NCBI RefSeq assembly: GCF_016863515.1
Contig: NZ_BOPA01000028.1
Location: forward strand, 1-64,000
Reading direction: 5' to 3'
Origin: Micromonospora gifhornensis
Lineage (GTDB): Bacteria; Actinomycetota; Actinomycetes; Mycobacteriales; Micromonosporaceae
Length of the DNA stretch: 64,000 nucleotides
Below are positions 1 to 8,036 of the stretch, in pieces; within the stretch, counting starts at the first letter, position 1, and every line of letters begins with the position of its first letter. A model generated the notes under the pieces. It did not search any database. It saw only the letters and a program-made list of their open reading frames with translations, and was not told the DNA's origin. Made by a program: the position numbers and the translations under genes.

Positions 1-16
1 AGGTAAGGCACCTGCG

Positions 17-277
17 GTGATCACGCTCCGAGCCGGTGACCTGGTGCAGGTAACCCGATCTGCCAGCGTTCAGTTCCACAAGCCGATCATGTTCCGTGTG
101 ATCCGGGTGCTGGACTGGGCTACCTACGACGGGTGGATCTGGCTGGAGGGCTACCAGCTCGACTCCCGAGGTGACGCCGTGGCGCGGCGGTCCATCTTCG
201 TGATGCAGGCCGGACTGCGGACCGCCCCGGCACCCGTGGTGGTCGGGCAAACGCACTTTCGGAGTCGCTGGAACTAG
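17..277 (+). CDS. small conserved hypothetical protein
   Basis: An 86-residue protein that I do not recognise. It starts at GTG with a purine-rich AAGG about 8 bases upstream. It is a compact soluble sequence of alternating hydrophobic and polar residues with several Trp and Tyr (DWATYDGWIWLEGYQL), which suggests a small beta-barrel fold. It has no signal peptide or membrane segment. It lies 52 bases upstream of the copper lipoprotein gene but shows no copper-binding residues, so a functional link is not supported. Codon use matches its neighbours and the frame is intact, so it is probably a real gene. Its left neighbour lies outside the window. Confidence 0.6.
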   Translation: MITLRAGDLVQVTRSASVQFHKPIMFRVIRVLDWATYDGWIWLEGYQLDSRGDAVARRSIFVMQAGLRTAPAPVVVGQTHFRSRWN

Positions 278-329
278 TGGGTGATCACGGGCGACCAACT
301 TCACGACGTCGCCCGTTGAGAGGAAACCT

Positions 330-953
330 ATGTTCAGCGCCACCTCGGGTCGGTTCACCCGCCCGGCCGTACTCTTGACCGGGGTTCTCCTCGCCGGTCT
401 GTTCGCCGGCTGCGGTTCCTCCGACGACGACTCGACCGCGGCCCCCAGCCCGTCGGCCACCGCCGTCCCCTCCGCCAACCCGGCTGCGGCGGACGGTGCG
501 CTTACCGTCCAGGATCCGTGGGTCAAGGCGGCCGACTCGGGGATGACCGGGGCGTTCGTCACTCTTGTCAACAACACCGACGCCGACGTCACCATCACCG
601 GCGCGACCTCCTCCGTCTCGCCGATGGAGGTGCACGAGATGACCATGCGCGACGGGCAGATGGTCATGCAGGCCAAGGAGGGCGGTGTGGTGGTCAAGGC
701 CCGGAGCGAGTACCGGCTGGAACCCGGCGGCGACCACCTGATGCTGATGAACCTCGCCCAGCCGGTACGGGCCGGTGACGAGGTCAGCTTCACCCTCACC
801 TTCGCCGACGGCCGGACCCAGACGTTCACCGCCGTGGCCAAGCCGTTCACCGGCGCCCAGGAGAGCTACGCCCCCGGTCACGGTGAGCCCTCGCACGCAC
901 CGCACGGTGAGCCGTCGCACGCCCCGTCGGCCAGCCACAGCCCGACACCATGA
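330..953 (+). CDS. copper chaperone PCu(A)C-family lipoprotein
   Basis: A periplasmic-type copper(I) carrier of the PCu(A)C (DUF461) family, anchored outside the membrane. Residues 1-28 form a lipoprotein signal ending in the lipobox LFAGC with Cys28. A Ser/Pro-rich linker follows, then the cupredoxin-like domain. Visible copper ligands are H102-x-M104 (VHEM), further Met residues in MRDGQMVM, and H136-x-M138 (DHLMLM), which matches the family pattern. The C-terminus carries a His-containing repeat (GEPSHAPHGEPSHAP) that may add metal sites. The start ATG has GAGAGGA 5 bases upstream. The gene overlaps the DyP peroxidase gene by 4 bases (ATGA), so the two are co-translated. Confidence 0.9.
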   Translation: MFSATSGRFTRPAVLLTGVLLAGLFAGCGSSDDDSTAAPSPSATAVPSANPAAADGALTVQDPWVKAADSGMTGAFVTLVNNTDADVTITGATSSVSPMEVHEMTMRDGQMVMQAKEGGVVVKARSEYRLEPGGDHLMLMNLAQPVRAGDEVSFTLTFADGRTQTFTAVAKPFTGAQESYAPGHGEPSHAPHGEPSHAPSASHSPTP

Positions 954-2170
954 CCTCGGCGAAATCGCCGGTGAGCCGGCGCGGTCTGCTCACCGGAGGC
1001 GCGTTGGCCGCCGGTGGCACGCTTGTCGGTGCCGTCGCGGTCGCCGCCGCCCGCAGCGAGGACACCACCGCTGCGCCCGCGCAGGTGCCGGTGGCGACCG
1101 TCGGTGAGGCGATCGAGCCGTTCCACGGCGTACGCCAGTCCGGTGTCGCCACCGAACCGCAGGCGCACGCGGCGTTCGTCGCCTTCACCCTGCGTCCCGG
1201 CACCGACCGCGCGGCGCTCGGCCGGATGATGCGCCTGCTCTCCGACGACGCCGCCCGCCTCACCCAGGGGCGGCCGGCGCTTGCCGACACCGAGCCGGAA
1301 CTGGGCCTGCTGCCGGCCCGGCTGACCGTGACGTTCGGCTTCGGTCCCGGCCTGTTCACCGCGGCCGGCCTCGACGAGCGCCGGCCCCCGTCGGTGGTCG
1401 ACCTGCCGTCGTTCCCGATCGACCGGTTGCAGCCGCGCTGGTCCGGTGGAGACCTGCTGGTGCAGATCTGTGCCGACGACCCGATCACGGTCGCTCACGC
1501 CCAGCGGGTCCTGGTCAAGGACAGCCGCCCCTTCGCCACCGTGCGGTGGGTGCAGCAGGGCTTCCGGCGAGCCGCCGGGGCCGAGCCGGGCCGGACCCAG
1601 CGCAACCTCTTCGGCCAACTCGACGGCACCGCCAATCCGAAGCCGGGTGGGCCGCTGGAGACGGCCGTGTGGATTCCCGACGGGCCGGACTGGCTGCGCG
1701 ACGGCACCACGCTGGTGCTCCGGCGGATCAGCATGAACCTGGAGACCTGGGACCTGCTCGGCCGCACCGACCGGGAGTTCAGCGTCGGCCGGCGGTTGGA
1801 CACCGGCGCCCCGCTGACCGGCACCGCCGAACACGACGAGCCGGACTTCGCCGCCGTCGGCCCCGACGGGCTGACGGTGATTCCGGACTTCTCCCACCTC
1901 ACCCGGGCCCACGTCGGCGACGACCGGTTCCGGATCCTGCGTCGCCCCTACAACTACGACGGGGTGCCGGCGGCCGACGGCACCGCCGACAGCGGATTGA
2001 TCTTCGCCTCGTACCAGGCCGACATCGCCCGACAGTTCCTGCCCATCCAGCAGCGGCTCGCCGAGCGGGACCTGCTCAACGAATGGACCACCCCGATCGG
2101 CTCCGCCGTCTTCGCCATCCCGCCCGGTTGTCCCGAGGGCGGCTGGGTCGGCCAGCAGCTGCTCGGCTGA
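950..2170 (+). CDS. Dyp-type haem peroxidase, Tat-exported
   Basis: A dye-decolourising peroxidase of about 406 residues, the usual length for the EfeB-like class. The N-terminus has a twin-arginine signal (SRRGLL, Arg10-Arg11) followed by a hydrophobic Ala/Gly stretch, so it should be exported folded with haem. The catalytic GxxDG motif is GQLDG with Asp225, and the probable haem-ligand His321 lies in TRAHVGDD. It overlaps the PCu(A)C gene and is followed 17 bases later by CopC. This trio (PCu(A)C, DyP, CopC) is often found together in actinobacteria, and its role in envelope copper or haem-iron handling is inferred from that context. Confidence 0.93.
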   Translation: MTSAKSPVSRRGLLTGGALAAGGTLVGAVAVAAARSEDTTAAPAQVPVATVGEAIEPFHGVRQSGVATEPQAHAAFVAFTLRPGTDRAALGRMMRLLSDDAARLTQGRPALADTEPELGLLPARLTVTFGFGPGLFTAAGLDERRPPSVVDLPSFPIDRLQPRWSGGDLLVQICADDPITVAHAQRVLVKDSRPFATVRWVQQGFRRAAGAEPGRTQRNLFGQLDGTANPKPGGPLETAVWIPDGPDWLRDGTTLVLRRISMNLETWDLLGRTDREFSVGRRLDTGAPLTGTAEHDEPDFAAVGPDGLTVIPDFSHLTRAHVGDDRFRILRRPYNYDGVPAADGTADSGLIFASYQADIARQFLPIQQRLAERDLLNEWTTPIGSAVFAIPPGCPEGGWVGQQLLG

Positions 2171-2187
2171 GGAGGAGAATCGTCATC

Positions 2188-2817
2188 ATGCGCACCCGAC
2201 TCCGCCACCTGTCCGCCCTGGGCCTGGCCGCCGTCCTGCTGGCCGCCACCGCCCTGCTGGCCGCGCCGGCTTCCCCTGCCTACGCGCACAACGTGCTGCG
2301 CAAGGCAACGCCGGCTCAGGACGCCGAGCTGACCAAGGCACCGACCAAGGTCACCCTGGACTTCCTCCAGAAGCTGAACCCGGCGTTCACCACGGTCACG
2401 CTCAGCGACGCCGACAAGCAGCCGGTGGCCACCAGCGAGCCGGAGGTGGACGGCACGAAGGCCACCGTGACCATCGACTCGCCGCTGCCCAACGGCGTCT
2501 ACACGGTGGCGTACCGGGTGGTCTCCAACGACGGGCACCCGGTGCAGGGGTCGTACAAGTTCACCGTGGCCGACCCGACCGCCACCGCCGAGCCGAGCCC
2601 GAGCCCGAGCCCGGAGCCGACCGAGCCGACGGAGAGCCCCAGCCCGACCGCCGAGCAGACCTCCGTCGCGCCCGCCAGCCCCGCCGCGAGCGACTCCTCC
2701 GGTGGCGGTGCGGGTACGGCCGCGCTGCTGACCGGCGCCGCCGTACTGGCCGCCCTGGCGATCGGTGCGGTGGTCGTCCTGCTGCGCCGCCGCCGCTCCG
2801 GTGACAGCGCGGCGTAG
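2188..2817 (+). CDS. CopC-domain copper resistance protein, membrane anchored
   Basis: A CopC-like Cu(II)-binding protein of 209 residues. A Sec signal (about residues 1-33, ending AYA) would expose His34 as the mature N-terminus, the classical histidine-brace ligand of CopC. The second ligand set is the DGHP motif in SNDGHPVQGSYKF. After the roughly 95-residue CopC domain comes a Pro/Glu/Ser-rich spacer and a single C-terminal transmembrane helix with an RRRR stop-transfer, so the domain is tethered at the cell surface. The start was placed at ATG 2188 because GGAGGAG lies 10 bases upstream; the frame stays open far upstream only by overlap with the peroxidase gene. There is no fused CopD. 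Confidence 0.92.
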   Translation: MRTRLRHLSALGLAAVLLAATALLAAPASPAYAHNVLRKATPAQDAELTKAPTKVTLDFLQKLNPAFTTVTLSDADKQPVATSEPEVDGTKATVTIDSPLPNGVYTVAYRVVSNDGHPVQGSYKFTVADPTATAEPSPSPSPEPTEPTESPSPTAEQTSVAPASPAASDSSGGGAGTAALLTGAAVLAALAIGAVVVLLRRRRSGDSAA

Positions 2818-2871
2818 CGGGCACACCGGCGTGACCGGTGCCGTGCGCGCCTCGGTGTGCCCGGCACACCG
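2818..2871. terminator. hairpin between convergent copC and ECF sigma genes
   Basis: Directly after the CopC stop codon an 11-bp arm at 2818-2828 pairs perfectly with 2853-2863. The right arm can instead pair with GCACACCG at 2864-2871 (8 bp, 3-base loop). These two mutually exclusive GC-rich stems lie between converging genes and lack a U-tract. A bidirectional terminator is the simplest reading. Confidence 0.6.
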
Positions 2872-2888
2872 GGCGTGCCGCGCGCCGG

Positions 2889-4172
2889 TCAGCCGGCCAG
2901 CGCGTCGGCGCGGCGTCGGAACAGCGCGCGTTCGCCGTCGTTGCGGGTGAGTTCGGCGGCCCGGAGGAACTCGTCGCGGGCCGGCCCGGCGTGGCCCAGT
3001 CGGGCCAACAGTTCGCCGCGCACCGCGGGCAGCTGCGGGTAGTCACGCAACGACCGTTCCTGCGCCAGCTCGTCGACAAGCGACAGCCCTCGCTTCGGAT
3101 CACCCGCCAGACCCACCGCGGCAGCCCGGTTGAGCAGCACCACCGGGGTCGGCTGGAGGTGGGCGAGGACCTCGTACAGGGCCACGATGCGGGGCCAGTC
3201 GGTCTGCTCGGCGCGGGTTGCCCGGGCGTGGCACGCCGCGATCGCGGCCTGCAGGGTGTAGCTGCCGATGCCCAGCGCCTCGGCGCGGGCCAGCCCGTCC
3301 AGTCCGCGCCGGATCAGCAGCCGGTCCCACGACCGGCGGTCCTGGTCGAGCAGGGGCACCGGCTGACCGGCGGCGTCGACCCGGGCGCGCAGCCGGGATG
3401 CCTGGAGTTCCATCAGGGCCAGCAGGCCGTGCACCTCGGGCTCGGCGGGAAGCAGCCCGGCGAGCAGCCGTCCCAGCCGCAGCGCTTCGTGGCACAGCTC
3501 CGGACGCGCCCAGTCCGGGCCGCTGGTGGCCGCGTACCCCTCGTTGAAGATCAGGTAGACGACCTCCAGCACCGCCGCGAGCCGCTCCGGCAGTTCCGCG
3601 CGGGTGGGTAGCTCGAACCGCACGTTCGCTGCGGCTAGGGTCCGTTTCGCCCGGACGATGCGTTGGGCGGCGGTGGACTCGGAGACCAGGAACGCCCGGG
3701 CGATCTCCGGGGTGGTCAGGCCGCCGAGCAGCCGCAACGTCAACGCGACCTTGGCCTCGCCGGAGAGCACCGGATGGGCGGCGGTGAAGACCAGCCGCAG
3801 CAGGTCGTCACCGATGTGGTCGTCCAACTCGGCGTCCCGGTCGGCCTCCGCGTACTCCTGCCGGATCTGGATGTCCCGGGTGAGCAGGGCGAGCTTGCGC
3901 GCGTACCGTTCCTCGCGGCGCAGCCGGTCGATGGCCCGATGCTTGGCGGTCGCCAGCAGCCACGGCCCGGGATTTTCCGGCACCCCGGTCTGCGGCCACC
4001 GTTCCAGGGCCACGACCAGCGCGTCCTGGGCCAACTCCTCGGCCAGCCCGACGTCGGAGACGAGCCGGGCCAGGCGGGCGATCAGCCGGGCCGACTCGAT
4101 CCGCCAGACCGCCTCGACCGCCCGGTGGGTGGCCCGCCTCGCGTCGTCCGGGGTGGAATCGGTAGCCGTCAC
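2889..4172 (-). CDS. ECF42-type RNA polymerase sigma factor
   Basis: A long ECF sigma factor of about 427 residues. The N-terminal part has sigma region 2 (LAEELAQDALVVALERWP, then NPGPWLLATAKHRAIDRLRR) and region 4 (GGLTTPEIARAFLVSESTAAQRIVRAKR). The remaining roughly 230 residues are the helical C-terminal extension (DUF6596-like, TPR-like) typical of ECF42. ECF42 factors have no classical anti-sigma but sit next to a DGPF-domain gene, exactly as here. The start was set at GTG 4172, because the open frame further upstream would run into the DGPF gene. It is probably the third gene of a minus-strand operon. Target genes are not evident. Confidence 0.9.
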   Translation of the reverse strand: MTATDSTPDDARRATHRAVEAVWRIESARLIARLARLVSDVGLAEELAQDALVVALERWPQTGVPENPGPWLLATAKHRAIDRLRREERYARKLALLTRDIQIRQEYAEADRDAELDDHIGDDLLRLVFTAAHPVLSGEAKVALTLRLLGGLTTPEIARAFLVSESTAAQRIVRAKRTLAAANVRFELPTRAELPERLAAVLEVVYLIFNEGYAATSGPDWARPELCHEALRLGRLLAGLLPAEPEVHGLLALMELQASRLRARVDAAGQPVPLLDQDRRSWDRLLIRRGLDGLARAEALGIGSYTLQAAIAACHARATRAEQTDWPRIVALYEVLAHLQPTPVVLLNRAAAVGLAGDPKRGLSLVDELAQERSLRDYPQLPAVRGELLARLGHAGPARDEFLRAAELTRNDGERALFRRRADALAG

Positions 4173-4194
4173 GGTACCGATTCCACCATCGAAG

Positions 4195-4566
4195 TCAGGC
4201 TGCCGGCGGGAAGTCCTCCGGCCCGAACACCTTGCGCACCTCGGTCTCACCCGACCAGCCGGGCCACATGTCCCGGTGCAGCTTCATGAACCGCGACGTC
4301 CACTCCACCGCCTCCTCCCGGTCGCGTACCTCGTAGACCGCATAGCTGATGATCTCCTTGGCCTCGGTGAACGGCCCGTCGGTGACCGCCAGCTTCCCGG
4401 CGGAGACGTCGACCCGCCAGCCGGCTGCGCTCGGCAGCAGCCCGCCCTGGTCGAGGAGGACGCCGGCGCTGGTGGCCTCCTCGCCGAGCTTCATGATCGC
4501 TGCCATCAGCTCCGGCGGGGCCGGGGTGTCGGGCTGGAGGGCCTTGAGCAGTGCCAGGTACCGCAT
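4195..4566 (-). CDS. DGPF-domain (YCII-related) protein, ECF42 partner
   Basis: A 123-residue single-domain protein of the YCII/DGPF family. The name-giving motif is visible as TDGPFTEAKE, preceded by the typical MRYLALLKAL start and GLLPSAAGWRV segment. The start is ATG 4566 with AGAGGAGA 5 bases upstream. The gene ends 22 bases before the sigma factor start. In known ECF42 systems DGPF genes are both neighbours and targets of the sigma factor; how they modulate it is not established. It is soluble with no signal peptide. Confidence 0.9.
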   Translation of the reverse strand: MRYLALLKALQPDTPAPPELMAAIMKLGEEATSAGVLLDQGGLLPSAAGWRVDVSAGKLAVTDGPFTEAKEIISYAVYEVRDREEAVEWTSRFMKLHRDMWPGWSGETEVRKVFGPEDFPPAA

Positions 4567-4589
4567 GTCGATCTCCTCTTTGACGGATT

Positions 4590-4904
4590 TCAGTGGGTCG
4601 TGCTGCTGCGGTGGTGCCACATCGTCGACGACAGCCAGGCCCAGGCCAGCAGCATGGCGGCGGTGAACGCCAGGTTCGCGGCGACGCGCCCGCCGCCGGC
4701 GGCCATCGCGACGAACCCGGCCAGGAACAACACCCCTGTGGTACGCGACAGGACCGCCCAACCGCGCCGCCGGTCAGCGGCGAAGCGGCGAGCCAGGCCG
4801 AGGCACGCGGCGACGAGGCAGCCGAAGCCGACCGCTCCCGCCCCGAAGTGCAGCAGTCCGTGCCAACTCATGGTGCCGGTGTCAGCCGTTGTGGTGCGGG
4901 ACAT
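4590..4904 (-). CDS. small DUF998-like membrane protein
   Basis: A 104-residue protein with about three hydrophobic helices (LLHFGAGAVGFGCLVAACLGLA, GWAVLSRTTGVLFLAGFVAMAA, ANLAFTAAMLLAWAWLSS). The pattern resembles the C-terminal half of DUF998 membrane proteins, which usually have about 200 residues, so this may be a shortened or degraded copy. An AAGGGAG sequence stands about 7 bases before ATG 4904. It lies 23 bases upstream of the DGPF gene and probably belongs to the ECF42 transcription unit. The family assignment is tentative. Confidence 0.6.
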   Translation of the reverse strand: MSRTTTADTGTMSWHGLLHFGAGAVGFGCLVAACLGLARRFAADRRRGWAVLSRTTGVLFLAGFVAMAAGGGRVAANLAFTAAMLLAWAWLSSTMWHHRSSTTH

Positions 4905-5024
4905 CTCCCGGCTCCCTTCGCTGTCCGGGGCGCGCCGTTCGGCCCCGCTACCAGGAAGCTCGAACGGGAAGACCGGGATTCGACACCACGGCCCAACTTT
5001 TTCGAGAAATTTCTCGGGCGGGAG

Positions 5025-5369
5025 TCAGGCGCCGCGCGGGGCGTACATGATGACGGCCACCCCGAGCAGGCAGATCGCCGCTCCGGCCAGGTCCCAGCGG
5101 TCCGGCCGGAAACCGTCGAAGATCATTCCCCAGGCCAGCGAACCGGCGACGAAGACCCCGCCGTACGCGGCCAGGATGCGCCCGAAGTTCGGGTCCGGCT
5201 GGAAGGTGGCGACGAACCCGTACGCGCCGAGCGCGAGCACCCCGGCGGCCACGAACCACAGCCCGCGATGCTCACGCCAGCCCTGCCACACCAGCCAGGC
5301 CCCACCGATCTCGGCGATGGCGGCCAGCACGAACAGCAGGACGGAACGCAGCACGGTCACCTGCCGCAC
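5025..5369 (-). CDS. YnfA/UPF0060 family membrane protein
   Basis: A 114-residue integral membrane protein with four predicted helices, the usual size for UPF0060 (YnfA), a relative of small multidrug-resistance transporters. Characteristic segments are [50 protein letters not shown] and [27 protein letters not shown]. The start is uncertain between GTG 5369 and GTG 5360; neither has a strong ribosome binding site. Its substrate is unknown. It diverges from the fluoride-channel genes with 73 bases between the starts. Confidence 0.88.
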   Translation of the reverse strand: MRQVTVLRSVLLFVLAAIAEIGGAWLVWQGWREHRGLWFVAAGVLALGAYGFVATFQPDPNFGRILAAYGGVFVAGSLAWGMIFDGFRPDRWDLAGAAICLLGVAVIMYAPRGA

Positions 5370-5442
5370 CCTACTGCGCGTCGCCGAGGCGGCGACGAGT
5401 TGCCGGAGCTATTCTCGGTCCCCCGTTGAGGAGGTGGTGACC

Positions 5443-5925
5443 GTGCCGCCCGAACAGCCACCCGTCGATCCGGACGTCGACCTCCGCGTCCCGCGCCAGC
5501 GTGCCGAGTTGCGCCGCGGCACCCCGAGCCTGCTGGCGGCGATCGCCCTCGGCGGCATGATCGGCGCCGTCCTGCGGCACGGGTTGGCGGTGGCGGTCCC
5601 ACACTCCCCCACCGGCTTTCCGTGGGCCACCTTCGCGGTGAACGTCTCCGGCTGCCTGCTCATCGGCGTACTGATGGTGCTGATCACCGAGGCGTGGACC
5701 GCGCCTCGACTGGTCCGACCCTTCCTCGGCGTCGGGGTACTCGGCGGATACACCACCTTCTCCGCGTACGCGGTGGAGGTGCAGCAGGCGATGGCGGTCG
5801 GCGCGGCACGCACCGCGCTGCTGTACCTGGCCGGCACCCTGGTCGCCGCGCTCGTCGCCGTCCGGGTCGGCCTCACGCTCACCCGGCTGGCGACCGGCGT
5901 GCGACGCCTGCGGAGCAGCGGGTGA
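5443..5925 (+). CDS. crcB: fluoride channel CrcB/Fluc, first subunit
   Basis: A Fluc-type fluoride exporter of about 160 residues with four transmembrane helices. Family signatures are GGMIGAVLRHGL, FPWATFAVNVSGCLLIGVL and GVGVLGGYTTFSAYAVEV. It has a longer polar N-terminus than its partner. The start was set at GTG 5443, 8 bases after GAGGAGG. It overlaps the second crcB gene by 4 bases (GTGA). Paired genes are known to form antiparallel heterodimers whose subunits insert in opposite orientations. No fluoride riboswitch was recognised upstream. Confidence 0.92.
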   Translation: MPPEQPPVDPDVDLRVPRQRAELRRGTPSLLAAIALGGMIGAVLRHGLAVAVPHSPTGFPWATFAVNVSGCLLIGVLMVLITEAWTAPRLVRPFLGVGVLGGYTTFSAYAVEVQQAMAVGAARTALLYLAGTLVAALVAVRVGLTLTRLATGVRRLRSSG

Positions 5926-6296
5926 CAGTCCTGCTCGTGGCGCTCGGCGCGGCCGTCGGCGCACCGCTGCGCTATCTGCTCGACCGGGCGGTGCAGGCCC
6001 GGCACGGCTCGGCGTTCCCGTGGGGCACCCTCACCGTCAACGTGCTGGGCTCGCTGATCCTCGGGGTGCTGATCGGTGGCGCGGGAGCCGGCGCGGTGCC
6101 CGGTTCCCTGGTCGCCCTGCTCGGCACCGGTCTGTGCGGGGCGCTGACCACCTACTCGACCTTCGGCTACGAGACGGTCCGCCTCGTCGAGACGGGTGCC
6201 CGCCGGTACGCCCTGGTCAACGCCGTGGTCAGTGTCGCCGCCGCGCTCGGTGCCGCGTTTCTCGGCGTCACCCTGGCCGAGGTGCTCTGGGGGTGA
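5922..6296 (+). CDS. crcB: fluoride channel CrcB/Fluc, second subunit
   Basis: The partner of the preceding gene: 124 residues, four helices, with the motifs GAAVGAPLRYLLDR, FPWGTLTVNVLGSLILGVL and GTGLCGALTTYSTFGYETV. The Asn of TVNVLGS and the aromatic pair of the TTYSTF segment line the fluoride pathway in the family. The GTG start at 5922 lies inside the stop region of the first subunit, so translational coupling should give equal amounts of the two halves. The shorter N-terminus fits the opposite-topology subunit of a heterodimer. Confidence 0.92.
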   Translation: MTVLLVALGAAVGAPLRYLLDRAVQARHGSAFPWGTLTVNVLGSLILGVLIGGAGAGAVPGSLVALLGTGLCGALTTYSTFGYETVRLVETGARRYALVNAVVSVAAALGAAFLGVTLAEVLWG

Positions 6297-6330
6297 CCCC
6301 ATCCGTAGTTCGGGTGCCGCGCCGAAGCGG

Positions 6331-6729
6331 TCACGAAGCACCGGCAGGGGACTCGTCGAGCGGGTAGGCCATCGTGGTGGCGAGTGCCACCGCCCCGGAC
6401 CGGCGGGTGTCCTGCCGCAGGAACTGCGCCACCACCGGCACCGGGGAGCGGAGCACGCAGCCGTACGGGCGGTCGAGGCGGACGGCCTCCGGGTCGATCA
6501 GGTCGTTGACCCGTACGTGCCGGATCCGCCGCGCGCCGACGACCAGCCGGTACGGCCCGACCGGCTCGGTGTCCTCGTAGTAGAAGTCCAGCCGCAGGTC
6601 CGCCTCGGCGTCGCCGGTGTTCAGCACGCACAACTGGTCGAAGCTGGTGTATTCGGGCTCGGGGCCGGTGCCGCCGAACGGGATGCGACCGCCCGGCACC
6701 ACCCACACCCGTGCCCCGAGCTGCGTCAT
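6331..6729 (-). CDS. sensory rhodopsin transducer-like protein (ASRT family)
   Basis: A 132-residue soluble protein closely resembling the Anabaena sensory rhodopsin transducer family. Matching landmarks are VWVVPGGRIPFGGTGPEPEYTSFDQLCVLNTGD, FYYEDTEPVGPYRLVVGARRIRHVRVNDL and PVPVVAQFLRQDTRRSGAVALATTMAYP. No rhodopsin gene is in the window, so a photosensory role is unlikely here. The family fold is a beta-sandwich that has been compared with carbohydrate-binding modules. The ATG start overlaps the stop of the upstream flavoprotein gene by 4 bases, which ties the protein to sugar oxidation rather than light sensing (inference). Confidence 0.88.
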   Translation of the reverse strand: MTQLGARVWVVPGGRIPFGGTGPEPEYTSFDQLCVLNTGDAEADLRLDFYYEDTEPVGPYRLVVGARRIRHVRVNDLIDPEAVRLDRPYGCVLRSPVPVVAQFLRQDTRRSGAVALATTMAYPLDESPAGAS

Positions 6730-7946
6730 CGGGTCTCCTCCAGCAGCCGGGCCAGATCGGGGGTGAGGAACACGCCGTCCGGGTCGAGGCGACGACGTAC
6801 CGTCTGGAAGTCGTCCCACCGGGGCAGCAGCGGGCGCAGCTCCCGCGCGGTCAACCAGTGCTTCTTGCCCCAGTGTGGTCGGCCACCGTAATGCAGGAAG
6901 ACCGATTCCATGTCCCGGAAGTAGTCCTCGTACGGCAGGGTGGTGTTCTGCAGGCAGGCGATGGTGGTGGTGGGACGGCCGTACGCGTTGCTCAGCCAGA
7001 TGTCGTCGGCGGCGATCGTACGGACCAGCACCCGCCAACCCACGTAGCGGCGGTGCCGGGTCAGGATGCGCCGCCGCACCTCGGCGAAGCAGGCCGGGAA
7101 CGCCTCCGACGGCAGCATGTACTCGATCTCCTCGAAGCGCAGTTCCCGGTTCTGCGGGATGGTCTGGTGGGTCGGCCCCACGTCGACCTCCCGAAGCTGA
7201 CCCTCCGGGCCGGCCTCCAACACCTGCCGCGTCGCCCACCGCTGATCGTCCGGTGCCTCGTCGGCCCGGTTCATGGTCCGGACCTGGGTCAGGTCGCTGC
7301 GCGGATACCAGTAGAAATCCATGTTGCGGTTGGTGTGCTGCAACTCGGCCAGGTGGTCCAGGGTCCAGTCGACCGGCGCGCACCAGGCCCGTCGGTGCAG
7401 CTCGTAGCGGGACTGCACGTCGAGCGTCAACTGGGTGACCACACCCAGCGCGCCCAGCGACAGCCGGGCGGCGGGCAGCAGGTCGGCGTGGGACTCCGCC
7501 GAGATGTCCAGTGTCTCGCCGGTCCCGGTGACCAGCCGGACCTCGGTCACCTGGGTGGACAGGTTGCCGAAGCCGAGACCGGTGCCGTGGGTGCCGGTCG
7601 CGGTGGCACCGGCGATCGACTGGTAGTCGACGTCGCCGAGGTTGTCCATCGCCAGACCGGCCTCGTAGAGACCCTCGCCGAGCGCCTTGAGCCGGGTGCC
7701 GCCCCGGACGGTGGCCCGCTCGCCGGCCTGGTCGACCACCCCCACCATCCCGTCCAGGCTGAGCAGGATGCCGTCGGTACGCACCAGTGGGCTCGACGAG
7801 TGTCCGGAACCCACCGGCCGCACGGTGCGGCCCGACTCCCGGGCGCGCAGGATCACCTCCCGCACCTCGTCCTCGTCGGCCGCTTCGACGCGCTCGGCCG
7901 GGGTGAAGGACAGGCTGCCGGACCAGTTCACGAACGGACGGGACAC
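6726..7946 (-). CDS. FAD-linked oxidase, D-arabinono-1,4-lactone oxidase-like
   Basis: A 406-residue flavoprotein of the vanillyl-alcohol-oxidase superfamily, most like sugar-lactone or alditol oxidases (ALO/GULO group). The N-terminal FAD domain has RPVGSGHSSSPL, where His49 is the residue to which FAD is covalently attached in relatives, and DVDYQSIAGATATGTHGTG. The C-terminal half has the ALO signature HWGKKHWLTARELR. It would oxidise an aldonolactone or polyol with oxygen; the substrate cannot be read from sequence. The start is GTG 7946 with AGAGGAGAAGG upstream. It is the first gene of a two-gene unit with the ASRT-like protein. Confidence 0.88.
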   Translation of the reverse strand: MSRPFVNWSGSLSFTPAERVEAADEDEVREVILRARESGRTVRPVGSGHSSSPLVRTDGILLSLDGMVGVVDQAGERATVRGGTRLKALGEGLYEAGLAMDNLGDVDYQSIAGATATGTHGTGLGFGNLSTQVTEVRLVTGTGETLDISAESHADLLPAARLSLGALGVVTQLTLDVQSRYELHRRAWCAPVDWTLDHLAELQHTNRNMDFYWYPRSDLTQVRTMNRADEAPDDQRWATRQVLEAGPEGQLREVDVGPTHQTIPQNRELRFEEIEYMLPSEAFPACFAEVRRRILTRHRRYVGWRVLVRTIAADDIWLSNAYGRPTTTIACLQNTTLPYEDYFRDMESVFLHYGGRPHWGKKHWLTARELRPLLPRWDDFQTVRRRLDPDGVFLTPDLARLLEETR

Positions 7947-8036
7947 CCACCTTCTCCTCTACTGACGGGCGCAGGCGCTTACCCCGCACGTCACGGGGTA
8001 GTCCTGGAGGCACCGACGTCCCCTACTGGAGCCGCG

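Noticed and set aside
3604-5442. A long plus-strand open frame running into crcB
   Set aside because: It is antisense to the sigma factor, DGPF and YnfA genes, is Ser/Arg/Pro-rich without domains, and only its last part (from 5443) is a real protein.
6711-8036. Upstream extension of the GH15 frame
   Set aside because: It reads antisense to the flavin oxidase, and the GH15 family begins at PPIDSYAFLSD near 8037.
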